Of a stretch of DNA of 64,000 bases, positions 37,261-46,762 are shown one piece after another; positions within the stretch are counted from its first letter, which is position 1; the number at the start of each line of letters is the position of its first letter. The notes under the pieces were generated by a model. The model did no database searches. It was not told where the DNA came from and saw only the letters and a program-made list of their open reading frames with translations. Where the stretch lies: contig NZ_LQZQ01000045.1 of assembly GCF_001593005.1 (NCBI RefSeq), positions 558,001-622,000 of the forward strand. The letters run 5' to 3'. Origin of the DNA: Roseivirga ehrenbergii (lineage in GTDB: Bacteria > Bacteroidota > Bacteroidia > Cytophagales > Cyclobacteriaceae). The position numbers were made by a program, and so were the translations under genes.

Positions 37261-38054
37261 GCTGGCATTGAATTGTTAGGTTTTACAATAATCCCCTGAC
37301 AAGTAGGTAAACAAAGAACGCTTGTGTTGTGCTTTCGAGCGAATTCATCATGTACAAGTTGTTGTTCCTCAAAACCTGGGTAGCCATAATCATCTAACAC
37401 AATAATGCCGCCCGGAACTAGTTTGTTCCAAATGTAATTAAGAACGGCTTGCTCCGGTAATGCACTATTTAAGTCTAAAGAAACAAAGGCTACTTTTTTC
37501 AAATTCAGACTATCCAATACTTCTGGAACAACACCTTTAATCACTTCTACATTTGGCGCGTCCGAAAACCTGTTGATCACCTTTTTATATATTTCTTCCC
37601 AAACCATTTCAGGTTTAACACCTTGACGCTCTCGCTCAGCCTCATCTCCAGTTAATAAATTCGGAATAACTCCTGCGAAACTATCCACCAAAACGAATCT
37701 CTTAGCTTCATTCTCAAACTTGATGTAGTCCATTATAGTGGTTGAGAAAAAAGAAGTTCTTACACCGAACTCAACAAAGTCACCATCTAGTTTTAACGCC
37801 TGCTCAGAGGCCCAACACAATGTATGTAATCTCCATTCTAAATCGACACCCTTTAGAAAAACATCGTTGTCAGTAGCCTTACCTTTGTTATAGGCATTTA
37901 TAAAAGCTGGTTCCGTCAGAAACGGAGCACGGTTATATGTAAATAAATTATCCTTGGCGTATGTTAAGTTTTCTTTTAAGCCAATATGGATATGCTTCCC
38001 AAAGAACTTATTAACCACTTTGACAAACAAAACATGAAGAGTGTGACTTGACAT
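37257..38054 (-). CDS. TylF/MycF-type methyltransferase
   Basis: 265 aa. FVEFGVRTSFFSTTIMDYI is the SAM-binding region. VDSFAGVIPN, FVSLDLNSALPEQAVL and GGIIVLDDYGYPGFEEQ are typical of macrocin-O-methyltransferase-like proteins, with Asp residues for Mg2+. In bacterial surface-glycan clusters this family O-methylates sugars. It is the first gene of a - strand operon with two more methyltransferases and a flippase. Confidence 0.86.
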   Translation of the reverse strand: MSSHTLHVLFVKVVNKFFGKHIHIGLKENLTYAKDNLFTYNRAPFLTEPAFINAYNKGKATDNDVFLKGVDLEWRLHTLCWASEQALKLDGDFVEFGVRTSFFSTTIMDYIKFENEAKRFVLVDSFAGVIPNLLTGDEAERERQGVKPEMVWEEIYKKVINRFSDAPNVEVIKGVVPEVLDSLNLKKVAFVSLDLNSALPEQAVLNYIWNKLVPGGIIVLDDYGYPGFEEQQLVHDEFARKHNTSVLCLPTCQGIIVKPNNSMPA

Positions 38055-38230
38055 TAATTTGCGGAATAATTGATACTAGACCTTACAGAGTTATGTTTCT
38101 GCAAACAACAAATCTAAACAAATCCACTAAGTAAGAATAAGAACTTTTAAAAAGACTTTATTTGTCCCAATTCGTTCCTAAACCGAAAGTACTTGAGTAA
38201 TTTTGAAGTCTTGTCAAAATCAATTTAACC

Positions 38231-38989
38231 ATGAAAACGTTACTTTTTATTGGTCATCCAGGTCATGAACTTTTGGCTTACAAATTTTTACGAAAACATA
38301 AGCCTCTGGTGGTTTTTTTGACCACAGGCTCTGGGAATACAGGTAATCCTAGAATTCAAGGTTCAATTGAACTCTTAGAATCGTTAGGTCCTAAAGTATT
38401 TAAACCATTCGAACCCTTTACAGATCGCCAAATATATAACCTCATCATGGAGGGGAACTTTGATGAGTTTGCTAAAGTAAAGTCTGCCTTAAAGGAATTT
38501 ATAAAAGAGCACAATGTAAAACGCATAGTAGGGGACGCCCTTGAAGGCTTCAATCCTTCTCATGATTTATGTAGGTATCTAATCAATGGTACTGTCCAAG
38601 ACCTTTCGTCCAATAGTAGCCTTGCTAACTATGATTTCCTTCAAGACGAGGTTTTTAAAAACGTTGACACTTTAAAGAACAAAGATGACATCATCTTGAC
38701 GCTCGATGATGATGAGCTTCAGGATAAGCTATCGGCCTGCCGAGTTTATAGTCAATTAAAATTTGAGGTAGACAGGTTTTTTAACAAGTATGGAGTCGAC
38801 TTTTTCAGACTTGAGTATTTCAGGAAGATAACGAATACCAATCAAATAAGTACGTGGGAAGCAAAGATGCCTTTTTATGAAATTCATGGAAGGAAGAGGG
38901 TAGAAGAAGGTATTTATAAAAATGCACTCCTTTTCGAAGATCATATGAAACCATTGGCCAATTTTCTATTAAAGACAACAGGGCAATGA
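38231..38989 (+). CDS. PIG-L/LmbE-like protein with altered metal site
   Basis: 252 aa. The opening MKTLLFIGHPGHELLAYKFL is placed like the AHPDDE motif of PIG-L deacetylases but has HPGHE, so an Asp ligand is missing. RIVGDALEGFNPSHDLCRYLING follows the pattern of the second motif. The rest is unassigned. PIG-L proteins remove N-acetyl groups from sugars with Zn2+. Here the activity is uncertain. Its stop overlaps the next glycosyltransferase start (ATGA), so it is coupled to glycan synthesis. A non-PIG-L Rossmann protein is possible. Confidence 0.6.
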   Translation: MKTLLFIGHPGHELLAYKFLRKHKPLVVFLTTGSGNTGNPRIQGSIELLESLGPKVFKPFEPFTDRQIYNLIMEGNFDEFAKVKSALKEFIKEHNVKRIVGDALEGFNPSHDLCRYLINGTVQDLSSNSSLANYDFLQDEVFKNVDTLKNKDDIILTLDDDELQDKLSACRVYSQLKFEVDRFFNKYGVDFFRLEYFRKITNTNQISTWEAKMPFYEIHGRKRVEEGIYKNALLFEDHMKPLANFLLKTTGQ

Positions 38990-40044
38990 ATGTATTGATT
39001 ACCAATGTCGAAATGGATAGCTATAGCGGCACAACGCTATACGTTAAAGAGTTAGCATTGGGATTTAAAAACGCTGGAGATAGGGTAGAAGTATTTACCC
39101 TTAGGGTAGGAATCGTAGGAGAAGAGCTTCAAGCATCTGGTATTTTGGTGACCACAAAATTGAAAGCATTATCAAAACCAGATATTGTTCATCTCCATAA
39201 CAATATCACAGCTTGGCCAGTGCTTTTCCATTTTAAAAATACTCCAATGGTCTTCTGGATTCACAACCGGCTATCCCCTTTAGATATACCACCGAGGCAT
39301 AAGAATATAATCCAGTATATGGCAGTGGATTACAACTGTAAGGAGCGCTATACACAGCAGTATGATTTTAAACCGGAGTCGATAAAAGTCAGATATAATT
39401 GGGTAAACTTGAACCGTTTCAAGAAGAAAAAAGAACCTGCTAAATCACTTAAAAGAGCGTTGGTATTTTCTAATTATGCTACAGAAGATGGATATCTCTC
39501 AGTTATCAGGTCAGCATGTACTCAGATGAATATTGAGTTGGAGGTGATGGGAAAAGGGACGGGAACTGCTCAAAATGTTCCCGAACACTATTTGGGTAGC
39601 TATGATCTAGTTTTCGCGAAAGCAAAAGCGGCCATGGAAGCTATGGCTTGCGGATGCGCTGTGATCGTTTGTGACTTTACTGGCCTGGCAGGACTTGTTA
39701 CACCCCACAACTACGATGGCTATAGGCGTTTTAATTTTGGCATGAAATTAATGGATAAGCCAATTACAGTCCAAGGTATTGTTGATGAGTGCACCCTTTA
39801 CAATGCTGACGATACATTAATCGTGACAAGCAAGCTTCGAGAAGAAGCTAATTTTGATCACATTTTCACTCAACTCACTGACCTGTACAGTGAATTAATA
39901 AAGAAATATGCGGCATGTCAGATAGGTGATTATTCATTTAATATAAGAAACTACTGGATAACCCGTATAGCCACTTCTAGAATATGGATTGGGCTGTGGA
40001 CAGAACAGTACTTCCCAGCATTTCGTAAGTTAATAGGTAGGTAA
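38986..40044 (+). CDS. GT-B glycosyltransferase
   Basis: 352 aa. The N-terminus ITNVEMDSYSGTTLYVKELALGF and PDIVHLHNN match GT4-like donors-first folds. Later come VRYNWVNLNRF, GSYDLVFAKAKAAMEAMACGCAVIVCDFTGLAGLV. The conserved second Glu-containing helix is in AKAAMEAMACG. It lacks a signal peptide. It is translationally coupled to the PIG-L-like gene. Donor and acceptor are unknown. Confidence 0.82.
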   Translation: MNVLITNVEMDSYSGTTLYVKELALGFKNAGDRVEVFTLRVGIVGEELQASGILVTTKLKALSKPDIVHLHNNITAWPVLFHFKNTPMVFWIHNRLSPLDIPPRHKNIIQYMAVDYNCKERYTQQYDFKPESIKVRYNWVNLNRFKKKKEPAKSLKRALVFSNYATEDGYLSVIRSACTQMNIELEVMGKGTGTAQNVPEHYLGSYDLVFAKAKAAMEAMACGCAVIVCDFTGLAGLVTPHNYDGYRRFNFGMKLMDKPITVQGIVDECTLYNADDTLIVTSKLREEANFDHIFTQLTDLYSELIKKYAACQIGDYSFNIRNYWITRIATSRIWIGLWTEQYFPAFRKLIGR

Positions 40045-40061
40045 GGTATTGATATACAGCC

Positions 40062-41291
40062 TTAATTCGATGTTGCTTTCAGCATATTGGTAAATAAGAA
40101 ATCTGATATGACCTTATGTCCTTTTGAATTTAAGTGCATATCACCATTGGGTAGATAAAGTACCTCAGTTTGCTTTCTGAAGTAATCTAATGGATCCATA
40201 TAGTCCAAGTTATTCTGTTTACAAAATTCCCCAATACTTCGGTTAGGAAGCTCCCAATCGAAGTATTGAGTGTTAAGGTGATAATCAGTAATGGTTTTTT
40301 TAGTGTCTAATTCATTCACTTGGAATCTTTGTGGGAAAAGTATTACCTGAGTATTGAAACCTTGTTCTATCGAAAGCTCATGATACGCCTTTAGAATGGT
40401 CTCCATGTTTTTGTATAATTTGCGAATTGTCTCTGGCTGAGGAGTTAAGAATACACCTAAACCGTGGGTGAAATCATGAATATAGGGTGGTACTTTCCCT
40501 TTAATTGCAAAAATCGATTCTCCAGAATAGTTTAGGTTGGCAAACCTATTTAATAGTTTTGGGAAGACAAACTTTTCTAAATAATCATTCAATTCCGAAG
40601 CTGGTTGGTAAGAATATTCAGGCAAAACTTCTTCCAATACTTCTTTTTTAATCCTTTCTGCATTGTAATTTTCGTTTTGTATAACAGTGTTCCCTACCAG
40701 TTTCTTTTGTCCGTCATTATGTAAATGTATAAAACACTCAGAAAGATCATTACCCAGGGTTATTCCTAGAAGTACTATATCTGGCTTATATTTTAATCCG
40801 TACTTGTTCAAGTATTCCAGCCCTTGGAGCGGGTTTTGTACACATGCCACCATTATTTCATACCTAACAGAATTTTGTGCTTCATTCAAACTATTTTCCA
40901 GAAGGTAGGAATAAGTCTCATTTTGCCCCACTCTGTATCCTGCTGTAAAAGAATCACCGATAGAGAGTATTCTGATTATACCATTGGGCTTATCATAGTC
41001 GAACTCCTTGTCGTTTCTAAACCCTTTTGAGTTCGTTATCCATTGAACTTTTTCACCATAGCCATTCACCACGTTAACGCTCTTTCCTATCTTAAGAAAA
41101 CCACCCTCATTCATCAACTCTTGAGAAAACACATCTCCATAGTCTAATCCAAACAAGCCAGCTCTCACGGCAACTCTGAAGCCAATCTCAACTGTTCCTA
41201 TTAAAAAGAGTAGTAGAAAAAGAGTGTAACCTAAAACCCTGAGTATTCTACTCAATGGGGATTTATGGCTATTATTAACTTGAGTCTTCAT
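40062..41291 (-). CDS. SGNH/GDSL hydrolase-like membrane protein
   Basis: 409 aa. One membrane segment near residues 15-38 (LGYTLFLLLFLIGTVEIGF) anchors a domain outside the cytoplasm. The SGNH blocks are visible: RILSIGDSFTAGYRV (Ser nucleophile), GITLGNDLS (Asn/Gly) and DMHLNSKGHKVISDF (Asp and His). Members near glycan genes often act as O-acetyl esterases or acyltransferases on polysaccharides. Its location at the edge of the cluster fits that. Confidence 0.82.
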   Translation of the reverse strand: MKTQVNNSHKSPLSRILRVLGYTLFLLLFLIGTVEIGFRVAVRAGLFGLDYGDVFSQELMNEGGFLKIGKSVNVVNGYGEKVQWITNSKGFRNDKEFDYDKPNGIIRILSIGDSFTAGYRVGQNETYSYLLENSLNEAQNSVRYEIMVACVQNPLQGLEYLNKYGLKYKPDIVLLGITLGNDLSECFIHLHNDGQKKLVGNTVIQNENYNAERIKKEVLEEVLPEYSYQPASELNDYLEKFVFPKLLNRFANLNYSGESIFAIKGKVPPYIHDFTHGLGVFLTPQPETIRKLYKNMETILKAYHELSIEQGFNTQVILFPQRFQVNELDTKKTITDYHLNTQYFDWELPNRSIGEFCKQNNLDYMDPLDYFRKQTEVLYLPNGDMHLNSKGHKVISDFLFTNMLKATSN

Positions 41292-41776
41292 GGCTGATTT
41301 GGATGCTTTTTTATTAGGCTACTGGGTGGTAGTTATAATTATGAATATGTCAATTTAGCTTTTTGTTACTTAACAATATTTCTGAAGTTGTTTTTCTTCT
41401 TGAGTAGTTCTTTCTAACCATCTAGGAGGGAGGCAAGACACGCTTCGCTAGCGCATGTGTATGGTATTTTGATGTTTGGACAAGGCTGTTATCTGAACAA
41501 GAAACAGTCCTTTTAATTGAGCTTTATATTCTTGTGTTTTCAAAAAAAATAACCCCGATGGGAAAAAGTTAGTCATTCCAGAACAATTCAATAAAACACT
41601 TAGTGGCCCATTAAGGGCATTAGTTGAGGCAACATTAACCAATTATGAGCCAATACTTCTCGTCTCTGCCAATTTTTAACATCTACTACAGAAAGTTGAA
41701 TAGGGGAAGAAACCGATAGGTCTTTTCGGCTCCTAAAAAACCGACAACCGTTATTATAGCTTCCATGTATACTTTT
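41292..41776. other. Intergenic region with no supported gene
   Basis: 485 bp. A short + strand open stretch around 41510-41678 encodes a plausible but unrecognised peptide (about 50 residues ending at a TAA near 41680), without a good start. I cannot say whether it is a gene remnant. An AGGAGGG sequence near 41426 precedes no useful ORF. Confidence 0.35.
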
Positions 41777-43414
41777 CTAATTCTCGTCTTTAAAGAAAAT
41801 TCCTATCACCAAGCTCAGCCCACCAGTTATTGCCAGAATAAATGAAAGCATAGCAATTCCTGGATAACCGAATAGAGAAAAGCTAGTTTCAACTTTCATC
41901 ATTAGGGCAGAGGCTACTAATAATGCCGCTATAATTAAACCTATGGTTATTCGGTTGGCCACTTTCTGAAAACCCTTCATCAGGCTTTTTTCATCAATAG
42001 CATCTAGTTTGATTTCAAGCTCATTATTGGCCAAATTCCCCATGATGGTATTCAGCCGCTGAGGCATCTTTTCAATAAGCTCTTTACTTTCCAGTATTGT
42101 TGAAAAGAAGTTCTGTGGTGCCAACTCTTTAATCATTATCTTATTCATCAGACTCATCGCATTCTTCTGAATAGACTTATTAGGCTCAAAATCCGGTGCC
42201 AACGTATGGGCTACCAAGTCGATATTCATTAGCGCTTTACCCACAGCACTCAGCTCTAGTGGAAGTTTATAACCACATTCAGCAGCAGTTTGTATAAGGC
42301 CAAACATCATTCTCCCCGTATCAATTTGATCAACAGTAGCTTCATGCGTCTGCTGAATAATTGCAGCTATTGAAGTTTTAAATTGCTCTTCATCGGCTTC
42401 ATCTGAGGCCGTACTCATTTCGATAAGCACATTTAAGGCTTCAGAAACCTTGTTGTTACTAATATTCAAAATCAGCTTCAAATAATTTTTCCGAAGGTCT
42501 TCAGAGATATAGGTCACCATACCCATATCTAATAGTGCCAACCGATTATCTTCTGTAAGATGCACATTGCCCGGATGAGGGTCGGCATGCATAAAACCAT
42601 CGACCACAATCTGCTGAAGATAGGCCTTGAAAAGCTCTTCGCAAAGGCCTTCACCATCAATATCAAGCTTGCGAAGCGGATTGATTTGAGAGATGTTTTG
42701 CCCTTTTACAAACTCCATTGTCAGTACCTTATCTGTAGAATAGTCGGGTATAGATGTAGGGATTACAATACGGTCAAATTCTTTAAGGTTGTTATGAAGA
42801 ATATCCATGTTTTGCGCTTCCTTCAAATAATTAAGTTCGCGCAGTAGGGTAGATTTAAACTGAAGAAATACCTGATTGAGGTTGTATTTCTTACCCAATG
42901 AAGTATTGTTTTCAAGAAATGAAGAAACCGATTCCATGGCCTCAAGTTCTTCAATCACTTTTTTGCGAATTCCAGGTCGTTGAATTTTGACTACAACGGT
43001 TGTGCCGTTTCGTAATTCAGCTAAGTGCACTTGCCCCAAAGAAGCTGCTCCAATAGGTTTCTGATCGAATGAATTGAAGGCTTTAGAAATTCTTACTCTC
43101 AGTTCATTCTGTACTAACTGCTCAACTTCTTCATAGGAAAATGGCTCCATATTGTCTTGAAGCTCTCTTAAAGCACTCAAGTAAGGCTCTGAAATAAGGT
43201 CTGGACGTGTAGAAAGCAGCTGACCCAGTTTAACATAGGTAGAACCTAGTTTCTGAAAATCTTTGATAAACGCTTCTTTATCTAAGTCATTAGTAGCGTT
43301 TTTTTCTTCTTCTATTGAAAATTCTGTAGCAAGTCCCGATTCTTTGATAATATCTGAGTTGCCATACTTTATAAGAAAAAGGGCGATGTCTTTGTATTGT
43401 GCTAGATTACTCAA
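41777..43414 (-). CDS. AarF/UbiB (ABC1) family protein kinase-like
   Basis: 545 aa. KxGQ motif in FQKLGSTYVKLGQLLSTRPDL, then PIGAASLGQVHLAEL (A-rich loop instead of the usual kinase G-loop) with Lys in VVVKIQRPGI, and MHADPHPGNVHL with the catalytic DFG-like ALLDMGMV. Two C-terminal membrane segments are present. UbiB-type proteins support quinone synthesis through ATPase activity. In Bacteroidota the quinone is menaquinone, so the exact role is open. Confidence 0.9.
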   Translation of the reverse strand: MSNLAQYKDIALFLIKYGNSDIIKESGLATEFSIEEEKNATNDLDKEAFIKDFQKLGSTYVKLGQLLSTRPDLISEPYLSALRELQDNMEPFSYEEVEQLVQNELRVRISKAFNSFDQKPIGAASLGQVHLAELRNGTTVVVKIQRPGIRKKVIEELEAMESVSSFLENNTSLGKKYNLNQVFLQFKSTLLRELNYLKEAQNMDILHNNLKEFDRIVIPTSIPDYSTDKVLTMEFVKGQNISQINPLRKLDIDGEGLCEELFKAYLQQIVVDGFMHADPHPGNVHLTEDNRLALLDMGMVTYISEDLRKNYLKLILNISNNKVSEALNVLIEMSTASDEADEEQFKTSIAAIIQQTHEATVDQIDTGRMMFGLIQTAAECGYKLPLELSAVGKALMNIDLVAHTLAPDFEPNKSIQKNAMSLMNKIMIKELAPQNFFSTILESKELIEKMPQRLNTIMGNLANNELEIKLDAIDEKSLMKGFQKVANRITIGLIIAALLVASALMMKVETSFSLFGYPGIAMLSFILAITGGLSLVIGIFFKDEN

Positions 43415-43652
43415 AATATATAGGACTTAATGAAAAAAATAGGTTAAGAGATAACTGTAACTATTAAACCCAATTGCTGTGGCTTTGTTCTGTAAAGTTT
43501 TAGTCGATCAACTAAATAACTAGTGGCAGGCGGGGTTGGGTGTATCAGAACTATCAAGCGTGACTTATAAAACTAAATACTTACTCGGATTAGCCAGAGG
43601 GCAGTTAAAAAATTATAGGGTAAGAGATAGCCTTAGGTCTATTTTGGTAATA

Positions 43653-44168
43653 CTACTTCTGATACTCTATTTTAAGAATTTTCCATACAAAATCACCCAC
43701 TTTGGTATTAACTATAACTTCATCTCCGACAGTTTTATCAAGAAGAGCCTTAGCCATAGGGGAGTCCATAGAGATATAATTTTTGTTACCTATTAGTTCT
43801 TCGTAACCCACAATACGCAAACGGTTTTGAAGACCTTTCTTTTCGTTTTTAATTTCTACCCAAGCACCAAAACTCACTTTTCCTTCTTGGTTGGGATGGT
43901 ACTCAATAACTTTAAAGTCATCAATGCATCTACGCAGATAACGAACGCGATTATCAATTTCTCGTAGACGTTTTTTGTTGTAATGGTAATCTGCATTTTC
44001 TGAACGATCTCCCAAACTTGCGGCCCATGTTACCTTAGCGGTAACGTCTGGACGTTCAACTCGCCACAAGTGATCATGTTCTTCCTTTAATTTTTCTAAA
44101 CCTTCGGAAGTAATCATTTGTGAGCGATTGAGTTTTGGTAGCGTTGATTCTGGGATTTTTCGCCTCAT
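43653..44168 (-). CDS. GreA/GreB-family transcription elongation factor
   Basis: 171 aa from the ATG at 44168; an upstream start at 44246 would add a hydrophobic stretch unlike the family. An N-terminal coiled coil (ITSEGLEKLKEEHDHLWRVE ... GDRSENADYHYNKKRLREIDNRVRYL) carries the acidic tip seen in Gre factors, and a C-terminal FKBP-like domain follows (GAWVEIKN, YISMDSPMAKALLDKTVGDEVIV). It resembles GreB more than GreA. It helps RNA polymerase escape backtracked pauses. Confidence 0.9.
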   Translation of the reverse strand: MRRKIPESTLPKLNRSQMITSEGLEKLKEEHDHLWRVERPDVTAKVTWAASLGDRSENADYHYNKKRLREIDNRVRYLRRCIDDFKVIEYHPNQEGKVSFGAWVEIKNEKKGLQNRLRIVGYEELIGNKNYISMDSPMAKALLDKTVGDEVIVNTKVGDFVWKILKIEYQK

Positions 44169-44364
44169 AATAAATGCCTTGTTTTGATATTTTGTGCAAG
44201 ATAATAGAATGAAGGTTAGTTTGCTTGGGAAGAATAATCTATACATTGTTATACAACTTCAACGCTTTTACCCTCGTGAAGAATCGTGGTGTTCACAGGT
44301 TGGTTGTTCCCCAAGATATTTTATGCTAAGAAGTGTAGCCAATTAGCCACATAGGAGGGGAGTA

Positions 44365-44436
44365 ATGGGCATCTATATGAAAAGCTTGGCTGGCATGTTT
44401 GTGATATTTGTTAAAGGATTTGCAATTATCAAGTAA
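44365..44436 (+). CDS. Possible 23-aa hydrophobic leader peptide
   Basis: ATG preceded at four bases by AGGAGGGG, an unusually strong Shine-Dalgarno match for this genome. The peptide has a Lys-bounded hydrophobic core, SLAGMFVIFVKGFAII. The stop codon lies inside a hairpin. It could be a leader peptide, a small membrane toxin, or chance. Confidence 0.25.
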   Translation: MGIYMKSLAGMFVIFVKGFAIIK

Positions 44437-44452
44437 AATGAGTTTTACTCAT
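44432..44452 (+). promoter_or_regulatory. Overlapping alternative hairpins upstream of the defence operon
   Basis: AGTAAAA-TGAG-TTTTACT (44432-44449) and ATGAGT-TTT-ACTCAT (44438-44452) share bases and exclude each other. This is either an operator with dyad symmetry or a small RNA switch. Confidence 0.35.
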
Positions 44453-44605
44453 AACGGGTCAATAAAGCCTTTCTCAGAAGCAGTTAGAAAAACCACACTC
44501 TTATTTTACTTCATCTAGAAAAGTTTCCTTGTTTGATTATCAAACTATCTATTAAAATTAAAAAGAGTATCTTGAATAAATTCTGGATATTAAAACAATA
44601 GACAC

Positions 44606-46762
44606 ATGAAGATTGAAAGGGTTGACATAAAAAATTACAGACTCTTAAGGGACTTTTCCATTGAATTAGAAGATGACCTTTCATTAATTGTCGGGAAAAA
44701 TAACACCGGAAAAACTTCCTTACTCACAGCCTTGGATCGGTTCTTGACTGGCTCCGATCGAAACAAGTTTTCTTTTGATGACTTTAACCTGGATCTCAAA
44801 AGTGAGATTAAAACGCAAGTAAAATCAGACTTGCCAGATAAGGACAAGTATACTCCATTGGGTATTAGGCTGAATTTGTTGATACGATACTCTGAATCGG
44901 ATAGCCTTGCCAATCTGAGCCGTATTATGACCGACCTTGACCCAGATCACTATTACATCAATCTTGAGTTCGGTCTATTATTGGAACATGACTCCTTAAA
45001 GCAATTGAAAAGCGACTATGCTGAATTTCAAACTAACGAGAAACAGAAGGAGGCCAAAAAAGAAGGTTATAAGGCGCGAGATCTATTTTATTTCCTTCAC
45101 TCAAACCTGATTGAGTATTTCAAATTATCTAAAAAGTCTTTGTCATGCTCCAAAGCTACAGGACAGCCGGATGGAAAATTCTTTATTGATCTTGGTGGAG
45201 AGAACAACATTTCATTGAAGAATTTAATTCAGTTCAGGTATATAAGTGCAAGGCGCGATGTTACCAACAAGGAACAAAACAGCACGCTTTCTCTTCAGAC
45301 TTCGCGCATTTATGAGAAAACTGAGGCTACAGACAAGCAAAATGAGCATATAGCCAACTTTAAAGATGCCTTGGGAGACACTGATTTGGCGTTGACCAAA
45401 GTATATGATGAGCTATTCAAGGAGACAGTGGATAAAGTCAGCAAGTTTGGAGGTATAGCCGAAGGTGATTCCAAGATCAGTATCAATTCCACACTACAGC
45501 ATAGAGATTTGCTAAAAGGCAATACCACAGTGATGTATAGCCATGGGGAGCATACTTTTCCTGAATTCTACAATGGACTGGGCTACATGAACTTGATCAG
45601 CGTCATCTTCGAAATTGAAATTCTCCTAAAGGAATTTAAGAAAACCAAATATGAAGTGCCAGCCGATATAAACCTTCTGTTTATAGAGGAACCCGAAGCG
45701 CACACCCACCCTCAAATGCAATATGTGTTTATTAATAACATAAAAGGGTTATTAAAAGAAGGTATCAAGAGGGAAGATGGTGCAAACCGAAACCTTCAAA
45801 CGGTCATTACCACCCACTCATCTCACATTGCTTCCGAAAGCGATTTTAACGACATACGGTATCTAAAAAAAGTGAACGACACCAGTGTGATAGCTAAAAA
45901 TCTCAAAGCTTTGGAAGCGGAATATGATTCAGCAGGAGAAGAAGAAAATTACAGGTTCTTAAAGCAGTATTTAACTCTAAACAAAGCAGAACTATTTTTT
46001 GCAGATAAAGCAATTCTCATTGAAGGTGATACGGAACGAATCATCCTGCCGGCAATGATGAAAAAGATAGATCAAGCTGAAAGTGAGTCTCCGTTACTAT
46101 CTCAGAATATTTCAATAGTAGAAGTCGGAGCCTATTCACAGGTATTCGAGAGATTCATCGATTTTATTGGACTCAAAACATTAATAATCACAGATATTGA
46201 TTCAGCAGAGGTAGTAACCAAACCAGTGGCTGGAAAAGACAAAACAACCAGGGAAGCCTGTAAAGTGAGCGATCCCAAAGCCGAGTTTTCCACCAATTAT
46301 TCATTAAAATTCTTCTTGAATACCGACTCACTTGCTGAATTAAAAGGTTTTGATCTGGATCAGAAGAGGGTTGAAAAAACAGAAGAGGCAGAGGGAAAAA
46401 AATGGAAAGTAAGTTCAACCGGTAATGTTCAGCTCGTTTTTCAAACTCAAGAAGCGAATGAAGCAGGTGAGGAGTACCACGCTCGAAGCTTTGAGGATGC
46501 CTTTTTCCATGTAAACAAGGCGTTTATTAAAGACCCTCATAACAAGTTTCCCTCCCTTACGCAGAAGCACCTTAAAACCTTTCGGAATGATAAGATGCAT
46601 GTCTATGAATTTGCTGAAAAGGCTATAGGCAGCAAACCATCATTCGCAATTGAGATACTACTCAATAGCAAAACTAATAAGGCAGGTATTGAATTCAGCA
46701 ATTGGGAAATACCTGCTTATATAAAAGAAGGTCTCACTTGGTTAAGAGATATTAAGGTATGA
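44606..46762 (+). CDS. OLD-family ATP-dependent endonuclease (GajA-like)
   Basis: 718 aa. The ATPase half has Walker A GKNNTGKTS (residues 30-38), Walker B LLFIEEPEAHTHP (about 357) and the switch His in ITTHSSHIAS. The TOPRIM half has ILIEGDTERIILP (about 471, metal-binding Glu) and LIITDIDS (about 527, DxD). This is the layout of class 2 OLD nucleases, which include GajA of the Gabija anti-phage system. It overlaps the helicase gene by four bases, as expected for a GajA/GajB pair. The protein is longer than typical GajA (about 580 aa) owing to insertions around residues 150-200 and 560-640. The target (DNA nicking on phage infection) is inferred. Confidence 0.88.
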   Translation: MKIERVDIKNYRLLRDFSIELEDDLSLIVGKNNTGKTSLLTALDRFLTGSDRNKFSFDDFNLDLKSEIKTQVKSDLPDKDKYTPLGIRLNLLIRYSESDSLANLSRIMTDLDPDHYYINLEFGLLLEHDSLKQLKSDYAEFQTNEKQKEAKKEGYKARDLFYFLHSNLIEYFKLSKKSLSCSKATGQPDGKFFIDLGGENNISLKNLIQFRYISARRDVTNKEQNSTLSLQTSRIYEKTEATDKQNEHIANFKDALGDTDLALTKVYDELFKETVDKVSKFGGIAEGDSKISINSTLQHRDLLKGNTTVMYSHGEHTFPEFYNGLGYMNLISVIFEIEILLKEFKKTKYEVPADINLLFIEEPEAHTHPQMQYVFINNIKGLLKEGIKREDGANRNLQTVITTHSSHIASESDFNDIRYLKKVNDTSVIAKNLKALEAEYDSAGEEENYRFLKQYLTLNKAELFFADKAILIEGDTERIILPAMMKKIDQAESESPLLSQNISIVEVGAYSQVFERFIDFIGLKTLIITDIDSAEVVTKPVAGKDKTTREACKVSDPKAEFSTNYSLKFFLNTDSLAELKGFDLDQKRVEKTEEAEGKKWKVSSTGNVQLVFQTQEANEAGEEYHARSFEDAFFHVNKAFIKDPHNKFPSLTQKHLKTFRNDKMHVYEFAEKAIGSKPSFAIEILLNSKTNKAGIEFSNWEIPAYIKEGLTWLRDIKV

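Larger units (their letters stand above)
44169..44605. other. Leader region of the defence operon
   Basis: 437 bp between the Gre gene and the OLD nuclease gene. It holds a possible 23-codon ORF at 44365-44436 after an AGGAGGGG sequence, and overlapping hairpins at 44432-44452. No promoter was settled. Confidence 0.45.

Noticed and set aside
41448-41642. 64-aa ORF on the - strand
   Set aside because: No recognisable domain or start context. The opposite strand shows a better but still unsupported peptide.
43536-43796. 86-aa + strand ORF
   Set aside because: It overlaps the Gre factor gene on the other strand and has no domain.
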